Part shown: positions 32,816 to 45,152 of the stretch, in pieces
How positions within the stretch are numbered: the first letter of the stretch is position 1
Layout of the letters: the number at the start of each line of letters is the position of its first letter
Source: Filosporella fistucella
Lineage: Eukaryota; Ascomycota; Leotiomycetes; Helotiales
Length of the DNA: 64,000 nucleotides
Direction: 5' to 3'
Assembly: GCA_030077755.1 (NCBI GenBank)
Contig: JAQJZZ010000013.1
Location: forward strand, 1,736,001 to 1,800,000
Position numbers and translations under genes: made by a program
The notes under the pieces: generated by a model
Seen by the model: the letters and a program-made list of their open reading frames with translations, nothing else
The model's database searches: none
What the model was told of the DNA's origin: nothing

Positions 32816-34674
32816 TCAGTTAGATGATTTCGCAGAATATGCAGCTTGAATGGCACCCTCGATGTTTTGCATGAGACTGAGAAACAGGGAGGCACCTCCT
32901 ACAATTACGACAGCCCAAAAGGTATACCAGCGCACTGCGATTATCAGTTTGATCCATAGAAGTAAATGAAGGCCCGCTCACATAGATCTCGACGATCATT
33001 CCATAGCGTCTTCCAATCGCTTGGATTCTTCTTGAGTACCGATGCCTGGATTTTCACAAGTCGCTCTCCAAAGTATGGGAAATATTGAGCTTTGGGATAT
33101 TGCTGTGTAATACCTGGAGCATCTATGTCTGAGTATGTTGACTCCAAGGCGCTGTCAGACGAGCACAAGATAGGCAGAAGAGGATCAGCAGTGGCAGCGG
33201 GGAAAGCTGCCACGTCTGTCGCGCAGTATTTCCTCCACGCTTTTCGCGATCGTTTATCTTGTCCAAATATCAACCGGTAGGAGAGAAGAACTTCCCTATA
33301 GAATTCCAATGCGTTGGAGTTTTGTATAGATGTGTCGGCGTGAGTTTGAGGTTCTCGGATAGTTTCGAACAACCTGTCGACTGTTATCATTGATGGCATG
33401 GAGATGGAATTAAAACGCTGGGGCACTTACGATGAAAGGAATTTCGGAGACTCTGGAGTGTTTGTTTGAAATTGTAGGAGCATGTTGGTACACAGGAGTT
33501 TACAGAAAGAAGGGAAGCGGAAAACTTTCAAGCGATTATTCTTCTCGTCATAATCGAGGTGAAGACTGAGACAGTCAACCCAAAAAATTCGTATCCCAGC
33601 GACTTCGTACAGTGTCTGGAAGTTGAGGTAGCTGACGACTAATTGTTCCTGGAAGACATCAACTTGGTGGAGTGAAGATGCCGGCGGTCGACATTTCTCA
33701 GGGATAAGCTCGCCAAACTGCGGAAACAAATGATGCAGAGGAAGGTGTACTTGTGCAGCTTGATCGTCAGCCAAATTAACGGACAGTCGTCTATATACCT
33801 CTGATTTCAATAGGGTTCCAGCTCCATCTTTGAGATCTATTGTGAGGTTTTCTGTTCCCGGCCTTCGCAGCGATAAAGATGGTGTATATAGCATCGAAAG
33901 CCACCGTATCATCGAGAATATCAATTGTGGTACGCTTGCAGGATCCACCGAATAGAGCAGAGACATGGAGCTTTCGAGGAGTGATGTTTGTATGTCATAC
34001 AAGCTAGGGACCGTCTTTGGAGAAGAAAGGCTCACAGCCAAATCTCTAAGGAGTTGAAAGTATCCGGTCTTCAGAGTTAGGTGGGGTCATCTTCGCTTGT
34101 CTTGGGTTGATAGTCGTTCAAAAACGGGGATAATCGAGGGGGAAAAATAATCCAACAATGTTAGAAACCACCGAAAGTTGGCATTGTCTGTCCATGTTGC
34201 AGTTGTGCTATTTGAATTAGTTAAAGCAATGAGGAGACCACGTTTTGCGTTTTGGCAATTGTCTTCTATGTCTGATGCACTCCAAAATCAGCACCGACTG
34301 ATTCAAATAGCATGTGGCGGGGAAACTCTTACCACTGAGCTCAACAATTCCTTGTTCAACATCATTAGATGCACGAAAGCGGTTCCATAAGGATGTTGTT
34401 TTAGAGGCTCCACCGGGAAGAGAAATGGACAATGTGTTTGTCCATGATCGCAATGGTTCAGAATGGGTGCCCATGGTAAAAGTACAACACTTGGAAGGTG
34501 AGGAATGTGAATTGAAACAAGGTGTGCAATGGTGTACTCATGAATCTGATCTCGATCTGGCTCTACAGGAGAACCATACTCGAGCTCGTCCATTGTGAGC
34601 TGGTCTATGAGGATCTGCTTGGGAACATTTAATGGAAGATGCATCGTAGCTCCAAGTCTTCGGCGGTAAAACAA
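32816..34674 (-). pseudogene. Disrupted gene of a fungal family of unknown function with C-terminal membrane span
   Basis: Exons near 34333-34674, 33431-34265, 33373-32982 and 32934-32816 link with good GT-AG introns. The reading starts with MHLPLNVPKQILIDQLTMDE, includes HSEPLRSWTNTLSISLPGG, then TATWTDNANFRWFLTLLDYF, LKTGYFQLLRDLAVSL and many further conserved-looking blocks, and ends RWYTFWAVVIVGGASLFLSL plus 17 polar residues, a membrane span. Two lesions: a one-base shift near 34497 between HIPHLPS and KCCTFTMGTHS, and an in-frame TGA at 34087-34089 between TQDKRR and PHLTLKTGYF. The TGA could derive from CGA by one C-to-T change. The remaining 600 or so codons are well preserved, so the loss is recent or an assembly error is present. 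Function unknown. Confidence 0.65.
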
Positions 34675-35679
34675 CGGACAAACCGAAAGCGCTGGTGTGG
34701 ATTGGGGCTGGGGTCTCGGATCTCGGGTGTGAAGCCGTGCAAGCCCTGCTTAACCATACAGAACCAGTCTTGCGATGTGGCAGCACCAACAGGAGGATTC
34801 CTGTTTCACTCGGGTGTCGGCTTTTGGCGAGCGGTGAGGATACAGCATCCAATTGAACGTCCAGAAGCTATCGTGACTGCCAGCTCAAATGCGGCTCTGC
34901 AACACGTCTGCAAAAGCAGCAAGAGTTTTGATCAAGGGCAGTATCCAACAGATCATCTGATAACTCACTTCAGGCTGTACTCATGACGGCGGAACCTCAC
35001 ACCATACGACGGGAATGCCTTTTTGAACTTGACCCAGAGGGTGTAGGCTGTGTTGTACAACCCAATTCCCGTACAACACAACATAACACAACGCAAATAT
35101 GCATGCGAATTTCGAATCACACCAAGTTTCCTGCACTGCACCAACTAACCCCCCACGCCGAAGTACGAAATGCGGAGTCGTGGTTGGTATTAGTAGCTTT
35201 CAAGTTATTTAAGGGGGTAATGTGTTGGGCACGAGCATAGAGTACTGCATTTGGGCTTCGCATGACTATATTGACGCATCCATCCATGCTCCCGAATCAA
35301 AAGTAGGGTATTATGTGCGGTATAGTTACTATAGTCTACCGGACAGTAATATCTCGTGGGCCCACGCATTGCCAGGAGCAAGGCAGGGCTCCTGAGGGTG
35401 CTCATGGAAAGGAACCGTCGTGCAGGATCTCGTGGTGTTTGGTCTCATATCAGGCTGTGGCTGGGCGCAGTTTGTGCCTATCGCCTGCCACTCTTGAAAA
35501 GCGTGAAATGGGTGATGCCCACCAAAGGAATCGCAGCACATCCAGCAAAGCACATCCCGATCATTTTCCGCCTACGCTGAGAGCCTGGAGCTTACCTGAA
35601 CCTGGAAACTTCAAGTGCGGCTCTGCTTTTCCTTTCACCAACAGTTGCGGGAGGCATCTGCAATCCACTTTTTCTTTTA
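34675..35679. other. Intergenic stretch, 1.0 kb
   Basis: Several overlapping open frames of 70-140 codons occur on both strands with no domain content. An upstream exon of the minus-strand gene could lie here but none joins convincingly. Confidence 0.45.
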
Positions 35680-37541
35680 TTGATGAAGCCTCACTTCTTC
35701 TGCCTGATCTCGTTTATTGCAATTTCCAGAGAAACTAACCAGACAGTTTCAATCGCGAATTTCACAATGGATACGAATTCTACTCAAGCTCTTAATTCTC
35801 CAAACGAGGCATTACTGCCAAATGCAACGAAACAGGATGTTGCAAATGACCTTTCTTCGAAAAGGAGCAAAGCCGGCAAAGCACAAATTGATATACTTAC
35901 TGCGATCGCCCAACAAATGCAAGAGCACCTCAACGATGGTTCCCTAACAACTCTCGACTTGGTTAAACTATGTCTAGACCAAATTGATGTTCACAACAAG
36001 CGAGGGCTCACTTTGAATGCCGTGATATCAACAGCTCCCTTCGAGAAACTTGAAATATGCGAAGGAGTTGGACGTAGAAAGAGCGTCGGGAAATATTCGC
36101 GAACCGCTGCATGGAATTCCAATCATCGTGAAAGACAATATTATGACAGACTGGAGGCTTGGAATGGACACAACCTGCGGAGCACATGCATTGGTGGATG
36201 GTGCCAAAGCAGGGAATGCTCCCATCGTTGAAAAGTTGTTGAAAAGCGGTGCAATTATTATAGCGAAGGCGAATCTTTCAGTAAAATCCACTTTTAACCA
36301 AAAACTTGCAACTTGGCGGCGAATGAATGATAGGAATGGGCAGGCTCTCAAGGATAGGGCGTTGAAACAGGATGGTCCGCCGTTGGAGGTCAAATACAAT
36401 CTCCATCTGTTGAAGGAGGATTTGCGCCACAGCGCTCCCGCTAGTTCTTCATCTGTGTCGGCTGTCTCCGTAGCAGCAGGTTTTGTTCCTCTTTCGTTGG
36501 CAATTGAGTCGGATGGATCAATTACACAACTATCAGGAAGATCATCTTTGTATGGCATAAAGGTCACAGTCGGTGCTTTCGATATAAAGAGAACATCCCC
36601 TCAATCGCCCACTACTGACAGCCTTGGAGGCACAGCGAAGTCTCCAGGCGATCTTTCCTTTCTCATTGGGGTCATGATGGACAAGGACTATTCTTCTTCA
36701 TTGAAGCGATCTTGGCTTGGTCAAAGTGTCGCCTGTGTTGACCCAAAGCTATGGAGCCTGGGATCTGGTATTTGTGACCGGGTTGAAGACATCCAACAAC
36801 AACAAGTAAGTAACGTGGCGAACAATAACACAACTTTAAACGCCGGGATTAATGGATGAAGTACTCCGAGATTACCCATGCTATCAAAACTATCCGGGAC
36901 AATGGAGGGAAGGTGACTGAAAATGTTGTTCTCCCTCAAGTGGATGACATGACTTGGGAAGGAGAGGACGCACTCGAAAGAGTCTGGAATCAAGATCTTG
37001 CAAAAGATATTTCTGAGTTTCTCGCTGAATATGAAGAGTCCGCAGTTCGGTCGACTGAGGAACTTATACAGTGGAACAAAGAGCATCAAGAGCTTGCCTT
37101 GCCTCCTGGTAAGCCTATCCTATACATATTTGAAGCAAATTCCAGACGCTGATTACTTTCTAAAATTCCCCAGATAGCAACGACTCGAGGAATGCATCAA
37201 AAGTAACCCTTTTAAAGGATACGAGGAGTTCTATCATAACCTTAGCGAGAAGAATAGCGGAGGAGCAAGGTTTCGACAAAGTGTTCACGGAGACTGGCGC
37301 TGATGTGTTGATGGGTCCTTTGGACGGCCGCATCGTGATAGTAGCCGCTGCGGCAGAATATCCTTGTGGCGTGGTTCCTCTTGGATACGCAGACAACTTC
37401 AACGGTCGTGCATACGGCGTAGCAAGTGTCGGTAGAGCTGGAATAGAAGAAAAGATCTTCGAGGCAATGAGCGCTTGGGAGGCAACCATGCCTGCACGAA
37501 GAGCTCCCCCCTTGCTGCGGCTCCTTAGAGCCGAGTTATAG
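35680..37541 (+). pseudogene. Amidase-signature family gene, decayed copy
   Basis: Reading from MMKPHFFCLISFIAIS (possible weak signal; an alternative start is at 35767) the frame gives DLVKLCLDQIDVHNKRGLTL. It then shifts by one base near 36045 into LHGIPIIVKDNIMTDWRLGM, the block with the catalytic Lys. Around 36375 and 36425 the frame leaves and returns, since GWSAVGGQIQSPSVEGG is only readable in another frame. The usual GGSSSGSA block reads APASSSSVSAVSVAAGF here, and the distal serine block reads AIESDGSITQLSGR. Introns 36806-36861 and 37109-37173 are intact, and the C-terminus EKIFEAMSAWEATMPARRAP ends normally. At least three shifts make this a pseudogene. Intact relatives hydrolyse amides to acid and ammonia. 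A better-preserved paralogue follows directly downstream. Confidence 0.72.
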
Positions 37542-38254
37542 TACATGAAAATGGACAATTTATACAGACGGGAACAGGTCTCAGCAAAGACACGCTAGGC
37601 TATGCCCCGATTACAGAAGGACAATATTTTCTTCTAGGATTATTCAAGAATACGCACTTGGCACTTTAAGTATTTGCAAACGGCGTGTCGCCTCTCGTCA
37701 AAGTTGTTGCCGGCAAAAAACGTAATCTTTAGAATTGACCAACATTTTAAACTTCTACGTGAAAATGAGTGACCTGCTGATTTCTGGCGGTATGGTTTCA
37801 AATTTTGTAGGGAGTTCGTCGTTAACGACCAGGGGGAACTGAAATCCTGAGTGACTTGGAGCAATATATTCATGAGAACCTAACACGTAGATTATGCCTG
37901 GTGGTCTGCCAAGTGTTAAATACAGCCTCCCAGCATGTTGACCCCAGGTACCTGATATAGGCAGGTAACATAGGCTCTATTCCATGTCCAGTGGCATGTC
38001 TACCAGGGCACCATATCACGTGATCATCCAGCCAAACTTGGGCGGACACCACATGCCGCCATCTGAAAATAAGACAAACTTGCACCCAGCTTATTTGGTT
38101 CGGCAGTGAACACGTCTGGAGACCACGTCAAGAAGAGCTACAATTTGAGAGCAGCGATCAGCCGTGTATCAACGACGAAATGTGAGTTAGATGTCAACGG
38201 ATATTACTCACACATTCTCGTAGATGTGGTCCAGATACTGACAACGAATCAGCC
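37542..38254. other. Spacer between the two amidase loci
   Basis: 713 bp with no supported gene. It probably holds the promoter of the second amidase. Confidence 0.5.
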
Positions 38255-40366
38255 ATGTACAGGACCGCCACGAGTATATACCGGCATTCGCTTCTCCTAC
38301 TGATTCTCTTCATCATTATGGGAGTTCTTCAACAGCTGTGTGGCTTCTGTGCTCCGTGGCAAAGGTCACGTGGATCGAAGGGCATAGACTTGTTGACTGC
38401 ACAGGCGATTAGCTTCAAGAATAGCTTACTGATGGATCTATCACTAGTGTTGAACTGGTAGATATCTGCCTTTTGCAGGTGCGAAAGTACGATGGTCATC
38501 TACATGCTGTTCTCCAACTTGCCCCAGAGGCACGACGGCAAGCCGAGATTCTCGATCGTGAACGACGGTCAGGTAAAATTCGAGGTCCACTCCATGGAAT
38601 CCCAATTCTTGTGAAGGTATAATGTATTCTTCTTAACCGATATCTTGCTGGTTCTATTTACGGTTGCTGAAATTGTGTTAGGATAACATTCACACGCACA
38701 GGAGTTTAGGTATGGACACAACCGCAGGCTCTTTGGCGTTCGTTGGTGCCCACCCAAAGAAAAACGCAGTTATCATCGACCGAGTGAGTGGATTGGAGTA
38801 TAATCTGTAACAACTCTCAACCTTGTTAGATTCTTGCAGCTGGATTGATCATTATCGGAAAATCTCAACTCTCGGTAGGTATATCGAGGTCCCTACAATG
38901 CTGTGCGGGAGGCTAATAAACAGCAGGAATTAAGTGGCTTCAAGCATGTTTTCCCCTCTTCAGAACCTGCACGTATTAATCTACCGTCAGAGGGTCAAAT
39001 ATTATGCCAGGGTGGTCGGCAGTCGGTGGCCAAACCCAATCAGCCTACACCATTGGCGATGTTGATCTCACCGATAATGGACTGGGACACACGGTATGCT
39101 TCTTGTATTCTGACTCAAGCCCCTATAGTTAATACCTCACAGTCTCCTGGTGGATCATCCACTGGTTCCGCTGTTGGGGTGAGCGCTGGCTACACTCCCA
39201 TTGCAATAGGGACCGACACTGGGGGGTCATTGATTAGTCCTGCCACACGTGCTGCATTATACACAATTCGGCCCACCGTTGGGCTGGTACCCAGTGAAGG
39301 GATTGTTCCGATATCTTCTTTATTCGATACTGCCGGACCACTAGCGAAATCGGTATTAGATTTAGCTAACCTTATGGATGTTTTGGCTGAGCCTGAAAGC
39401 TTTTCGTACGCTGAAGATCTTCCAAGAGATTTTAGTAAATTGAAAATTGGCGTCTTGAGACCAGAAGAGTGGTTCTTTGGACCCTCATTACAAAGGCCGA
39501 ATGCTTCAGCCTCAGCACAGATTGTAAGTCCCCGCGTTGAGAGCTTGTTCACGCAAAAGTAATAGATCACTCCGTAGCTATCCGACACCAAGAATGCATA
39601 CCAACAGCTGAAAACACTTGCAAAAACATATCAAGAGGTCGAGCTCATTAATATCAGTGCTCTTACCATAGATGGACATTTCAGCTTCTATGACATACAA
39701 AGTAAGTTCACGTATATTATGTTATGATAGGTAGAGAATCCGTATTCAATTGATGGGGTTGCTTCAGCTGCAAGATTCAAGCCGACTTTGGAGAAACATC
39801 TAAAAGAATTTGAGAATTGCCAGATCTCTAGCCTAGACGATCTGATAAAATTCAATATGGAGCACAAGGATCAGGAGCTTCCGCCAGGTATGGTAATCCA
39901 ACGAAAGTATGAGACGAAGAAGGCACTCTAATCATAAAACAAGGCTACGATAACCAGGATCAACTCTGGGACGCTGCTAAGGCAATCATGTCGGAGGAAG
40001 AGCATGACAGACTACTGCATCACGCTCAAAATGTCAGCCGGCAATTGGGAATCGACAAGACCCTACAGGAATACAACATTGATGTCATAATCGCCCCTGC
40101 TGACTCTCCCTTCAGTATTCTTGTCTCTGCTGCTGGTATGATCTACCCGATCGCGATATACATCGTACCTTGTCGCATTTCTGACATCAATCCGGCGAAC
40201 AGGTTACCCGTCTGCAACGATGCCATTGTCGTGTCTAGAGTTCAATGGAAGGCCGATTGGTCTTGCTGCCTTCACTACTGCCCACGGAGAGCGAACTCTG
40301 TTTCGCGTCCTGAGCGCTTGGGAAGCTTCTTTCCCTCCCCGACGCGTACCTACGAGCATGAACTGA
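38255..40366 (+). pseudogene. Amidase-signature family gene, nearly intact copy with one frameshift
   Basis: Ten exons can be joined (38255-38616, 38682-38783, 38830-38875, 38927-38943, 38991-39093, 39143-39523, 39578-39701, 39768-39887, 39944-40135, 40203-40366). The N-terminus HSLLLLILFIIMGVLQQLC is hydrophobic and may be a signal or anchor. Family blocks follow in order: LHGIPILVKDNIHTHRSLGM (catalytic Lys), MPGWSAVGGQTQSAY, PGGSSTGSAVGVSAGY and GTDTGGSLISPATRAALYTI (the two serines of the Ser-cisSer-Lys triad), ending FPPRRVPTSMN. The only lesion is one missing base near 38440 between AISFKNS and TDGSITSVELV. The intron at 38944-38990 begins with GC instead of GT. If the frameshift is an assembly error this is a functional amidase of about 560 aa. 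Confidence 0.75.
38944..38990 (+). other. GC-AG intron in the amidase gene
   Basis: Joining TTC AA to A GGG TCA AAT yields ELSGFKGSNIMPGWSAVGGQ, the exact order expected for the family. The intron would be 47 nt, starting GCATGT and ending GTCAG. No GT donor nearby keeps the frame. Confidence 0.6.
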
Positions 40367-40855
40367 ACGATTAAGTTCTGAAAGTACGAGCTTCGCGATA
40401 TTTATCGATACCAGGTATTAAGATACGCAAAGTTTAGGTTTTTGTCTCCAATTTCACTCAACAACGGTTCATCTATATATCTTTGCAGATCAGGGTTGCT
40501 CAAGCTATGAATCATCATTGCCTTGCGGCCGTGTCTTTTCAGGGGCGTTCTTACGGCAGTGGAAGTGCCACAACGAGTAGGGGATAATTACGAAATTGCA
40601 TGACTTCATCTGTTGGGCGAAATTTCCTCGTTTCATATTCCTCTCATATAAATTTGAGTATTTGTGAAATTTGTCGATCTCAGTAGCAAGAACAGAAAGC
40701 ACAGACAGATTTATCATCAAGTAACATCAGAAAATTGTTATGACCACCAACAAAGTTTCCAGCATTTCAAATTTGCTGTATTCCTATCGCTGTAATATCA
40801 TCGCTGTAACATCATCGCTGTAATCATACCGCTGTAGCCCACCCACACAGACATT
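40367..40855. other. Convergent spacer with a short tandem repeat
   Basis: No gene. A 14-nt unit ATCGCTGTAAYATC is repeated about three and a half times at 40786-40838. Confidence 0.5.
40786..40838 (+). repeat. Short tandem repeat, 14-nt unit
   Basis: Units ATCGCTGTAATATC, ATCGCTGTAACATC, ATCGCTGTAATCAT and a partial CCGCTGTAG follow head to tail just after the 3' end of the NLR gene. Confidence 0.65.
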
Positions 40856-43800
40856 TCAACGTTGGAAAAGGCCTACTAGTCTATCGAACTGCTGCTCTGC
40901 ACTCCAAGTCCCAGTTTCCCCTCCTGCACCATCAACGCTTGATTGCTCTCTGAGCCGGTCTTTCAGCTCATTTGCTCGTTCAAGATAGTCGTGAACTTCC
41001 TTCGAATTTGAGGCACCTCCCAACATGCGAAGCACACTACTCTTCTTGAATAAGCATCGCGCTTGTTCAGCCTGGGAATCGCACGTTTCTGCAATTTTGA
41101 TGGCTTCGTCTAAGAGTGACCTAAATGAGAGTTAGGAGCGACGGTAGGGAACACTAAGATTACTGGTCTTTTAATACTTACAATGCTTTTGGAAGGTCGT
41201 TTTGTTTGATGCGCACGCAAGCCATTTTGTACAACATCGCCGCATTGAAAGAGTCTGCGGTATTCTCCGCCTGCTGTATCTCAAAAGCCTTCCCGAAGTA
41301 ATCGTCTGCTGAAGAGAAATTGGAGCGTGCCATTTCGAGATTGCCAAGGGCGAAGAACACACTGCATTTGAGGTCAACTGTGTACCCGGGTAAATGAGTA
41401 GATGAATGCATACTCTTGCATATACTTGCCCTTCTCACCATGTTCATTCAACACTACCTCCTTGGCCGCCAAAAACCTCGTTTCTGCATCATCCATATTA
41501 TTTTGTTGTAGCTCAGCACGGCCAACTCCAAGATGGATGAAAGCCTGGCCTAGATTCTTCGGGTAATTGAACTCTGCGCGAACACTTTCCACATGTAGGT
41601 ATTTTTCCACAGCAGCCTCACTCTGTCCCTCCGAAGCAAGGACGTTTCCGAAATTCGAGACGATTCCAATATATTCTTCGGATGTTTCCGGGATGAAGTT
41701 TTTCATCACTCGCAAGGCAACCTCAAGGTGCTCGCGTGCTTTCGGGATCTGGTTCAGCGCCCAGTATGTGCAATATAGAGAGTTGTTAAGATGTCCGTGG
41801 AAAAATGTATCAGGTTCAACAATCTTCAGAGCAATATTGGCGACTCTGAGAAGCTCTGAATACTCTCCCATTTCAAATAGGAACCTACACAGTGTATGTG
41901 AGCAGTGCGGCTCTGAAGACCGAAAAGATGGAACACTCTAGGCAGATACATACCAGACACATGAGCACAGCAGTTCACCTAAGATGGATGGTGCCTCAAG
42001 TGGCGCATCAGATTTCTGTGAGTCTTCGTAGACGTCGGCAAGTGAAGTTCCGTGCTGAATGAATGTTCTGCAGGCTTCCCATTGAAGATGCAATGAACGA
42101 CCGGCGACCTGCTGTGGGAAAGCCCTATGGACCAGCCGGACCGCAAGTGAAAACGATTCTTGATAGCCTTCTTCATCAGAATCACAAAGAAATTTACGAT
42201 ATGCAGTCTGAACCAGTCGATGTATCGCAATTGTGGGGAAATTCGTCTCGGACGTGATGAGCCCATAATTCCAGAGTGGTGTCACAGCTTCAAGATAACT
42301 GCAAAATGTCAGACATGAGTAAAGTGAGGTGATTGGAAATACAAGATACCTGAAATCCGGATAATCTGGATCTTCTGGTGGTCCGCAGAACTGTGGAAGA
42401 CCAGCTTGAACAGTGGATTGAGGCACGACAAATAGCTGCTTCGGGATATTGTCTGGTGAGCAAAAGGTAAGAACACCTAAGAGGCTAAACCCTTCGTTCT
42501 TTCCTTTCATTTCCTCCGTTTGCAATGCTGAGAAAGAATCGTTCCAGATAGTTTCTAGTGTCAAATCGTAATCGGCGAGTTCTCCCTCGAAGCCAGCTAT
42601 AGTCCCTTTACTATACCGCTTTAAGAAGCTTGCAGTTGAGAGATTGCTGGACCGCAGACGGGACGCCATTGTGCAGATCCCAATGGCAAGCCCGTTCATC
42701 TTTTGCAACAGTATCTCGGCTGCTTTATCGTCTCTGGGGCTGTTGCTGCTGTGGCTGTCTCGACCTAGCAGTTTTGAAAAAAACTGCTTCGATTCAAGCT
42801 CTGTGAACGGGCCAACTGCCATAATTGGACCCCGGGCACGAAGATACGGCTCTTCTGGATATCTCGTTGTTACCAGCATTGACGCGCCTGTGATGGTCTT
42901 GGCTATGTAAGGTCGGATCATTTTTTGGGACTCGACATTGTCCCAAATTATGAGCCACGACCTGCCTATAGTTTGTCAATAAGATGACCATGATGGGTCC
43001 TTGAGACTCACAATTTTTGTTCAAGTAGTCGTAGACGAGCTTCTGGTTCAGATCTCCTTTCCCATTTTCATCCACGTCGGAAATCCCAAGATCCTTGGCC
43101 ATTTCTGTGAAACTTTGGCTGATTGAGATTGGGGTTTGACTTTTGACCCAAAGTGTGACGTCGAAGAGGCGCTTAAATTTGTTTGCAAATGCAAGTGCGA
43201 GTTTCGATTTTCCCACACCTCCGAGACCAGACAGTGTACAGAATCTCCGGCCCTTTGTTTCATCAGGGCTCAAGGCTAAACTCAGTTTCTCAAGAAGGTC
43301 TTCACGACCAAAAAAGTCATCATCATTGTAGTGAGGCGCTCCACCATAGGGCATAACTCCTCCACTTGGAGGGGTATAAGAGTGGTTAGTGTAATTGGTA
43401 AGATTGTCACTTTGCCCAACCTTATCTCCCCTCATCGCAGCACATTCTCTCAGATAGCTAAAAGTATCATCTACATCCCTTACCGCTTTGTCGAATTTTG
43501 TTTTAATGTTTTGAAGATCCCGTTCGCCTGGTGAATAAATTAGTCTCGCCATAAGCTAGGAATTGAGGACTTTGTACTTTCATAGGGATGTGAGCGCATG
43601 AAACCAGCGGCTTCTGCCCAAAGTGTGATGAGCGCAATGAAAGCGTCATTGAGAGCGAGTTTCATTTCATCATCAAACGGTTTGCCCTGATGTGTCCTTT
43701 TGCAAGCATCTAAAGATCGAGTGACTTTCTCTAGCATCTCTCTCGTTTGCGTCCATCTACTATTACCACCTGACTGGCTGTTTGCTAGCTTCGACACATT

Positions 43801-44152
43801 AGCGTCCTGCTCCTACAGTTTTTAGTGGGCTTACTTCGATCAAAAGATACAACAGACCCCACACAACAGATGATTGCCCGGTTTTGGGACCCATCGTGAT
43901 GAGGAAAAAGCCCAAAAATGTATTAAGAATCCTGATTCTTTGACGAATATGTTGGAAATTGGGTTTCTTGGTCTCTTTGGTTCTCAGGTCTTCCGTGAGT
44001 GCCTCATAAGACCCGAATTCCTCAAGTTTCTTGAAATCATGATCATTGAGCTGCGATTTGCAATGCTGAATTGCAATATTCCAACTTGCAGCATATCCAT
44101 CTTCCTCATCCTCTTCTCTGGTATTGTTAACAAGATTTCTCACAATCAGCAT
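40856..44152 (-). pseudogene. NB-ARC/TPR NLR-type (STAND) gene with one frameshift
   Basis: Exons: 43835-44152, 43012-43788, 42350-42965, 41954-42298, 41414-41884, 41182-41361 and 40856-41120, all with GT-AG ends. The N-terminal region (GPKTGQSSVVWGLLYLLIEL and the helices after it) resembles the fungal DUF7708-like domain that precedes NACHT or NB-ARC. The NTPase has the P-loop LSGLGGVGKSKLALAFANKF, Walker B RSWLIIWDNV, an RNBS-like SMLVTTRYPEEPYL and a GLAIGI block. The C-terminal half holds tetratricopeptide helices (ALRVMKNFIPETSEEYIGIV, AFIHLGVGRAELQQNNMDDA) and ends DRLVGLFQR. One missing base near 43541, between SSIPSLWRD and LIYSPGERD, breaks the frame before the P-loop. The start may be 44211 through a very short extra intron. 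Likely role: non-self or damage sensing by oligomerisation. Confidence 0.75.
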
Positions 44153-44211
44153 ACCATTACTGACATCTCGAATAAGCTTTCGCTCTTGAATTTAGCGTCA
44201 CCTGTGTCCAT

Positions 44212-45152
44212 TTGAGAAGACAAACGAAACTCGCCCAGCGCTCCAGATAGGATTCCTGCCATGTTTGTGGAAAGACTAACATGTAGGTTAGTTCAAAAAT
44301 TTAGAACGAATAGCGAACCCCGTGATATGTTCGAAGAGGAAGTGCGAGACAAAAATGTGTGCTGCCTCGGAAAATTGCGCACAAGGCACGAAAACTGCAA
44401 GTCTTTGAGATTAATTTGGTCCTCGAAAGGCCTTTGCATGGCCTCGTCCTCGGATCGAAATATGAGATGCGGTCGAATTCCTGATAGTAAATGTGCAGGG
44501 ATAGTGGTGAATAGAATTTACAGTAAAATTTCCTACTCAATCCAGACGGACTGGTTGTTCCGGTATACAGAGCACTCACGGGGTTCACACGCACTTTTGA
44601 CGCCCGACTTCTTTGTTAGTGTCGCAAGATGGGAAAGTAGGCTGATGTCGAACGTTTGCATGAGCCGCAAATGTTCTTGGCATCTATCAAGTCGGTCGAT
44701 ATTTCATGCAACGATTGTACCAACGAGTTTCCATGGCGTGGCACATGCATGCAGTTGCTTTTGCTCACCGACGATCCGGATTTCCATTGGACCACATCCT
44801 CACAGGTGAGTGAAACCTCAGGCCAGCGGTGCTCGGATTCCATGTCAACTCAATAAATGTGGGCGCTTCAGAGGTTACACAGAGTTTTGGAGTATGGTTC
44901 TTCTTGGGCACCGTATTATCTGAGCTGTTGTCCCAAAGATGTAATCCCAATAGGAAAAAGGGCTCAAGAAACGTAGACCTATTTGTTAACCATTCCGCGC
45001 AGGGTAAAGACACTGCAGGCCAACCATGCTACAGCTAATCTAGAAGAAATGATCACGTCCAAGACAGCTTCAAAAGTGCACATCTAGGTAGGGAAACCCC
45101 AGTAGAATCATTCAAGATCATTCAGTACCCAACTTTATCGACAAACAGTAAC
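44212..45152. other. Intergenic stretch between NLR and AsaB-like gene 2
   Basis: About 0.9 kb. Several 60-180 codon open frames overlap on both strands, none with recognisable content. It should contain the two divergent promoters. Confidence 0.45.

Noticed and set aside
35313..35738. 141-codon frame upstream of the first amidase
   Set aside because: Low-information composition and no splice link to the amidase frame; overlapping frames on the other strand are equally open.
44261..44809. 182-codon plus-strand frame
   Set aside because: No motif, and several overlapping frames on the other strand; probably chance in a promoter interval.
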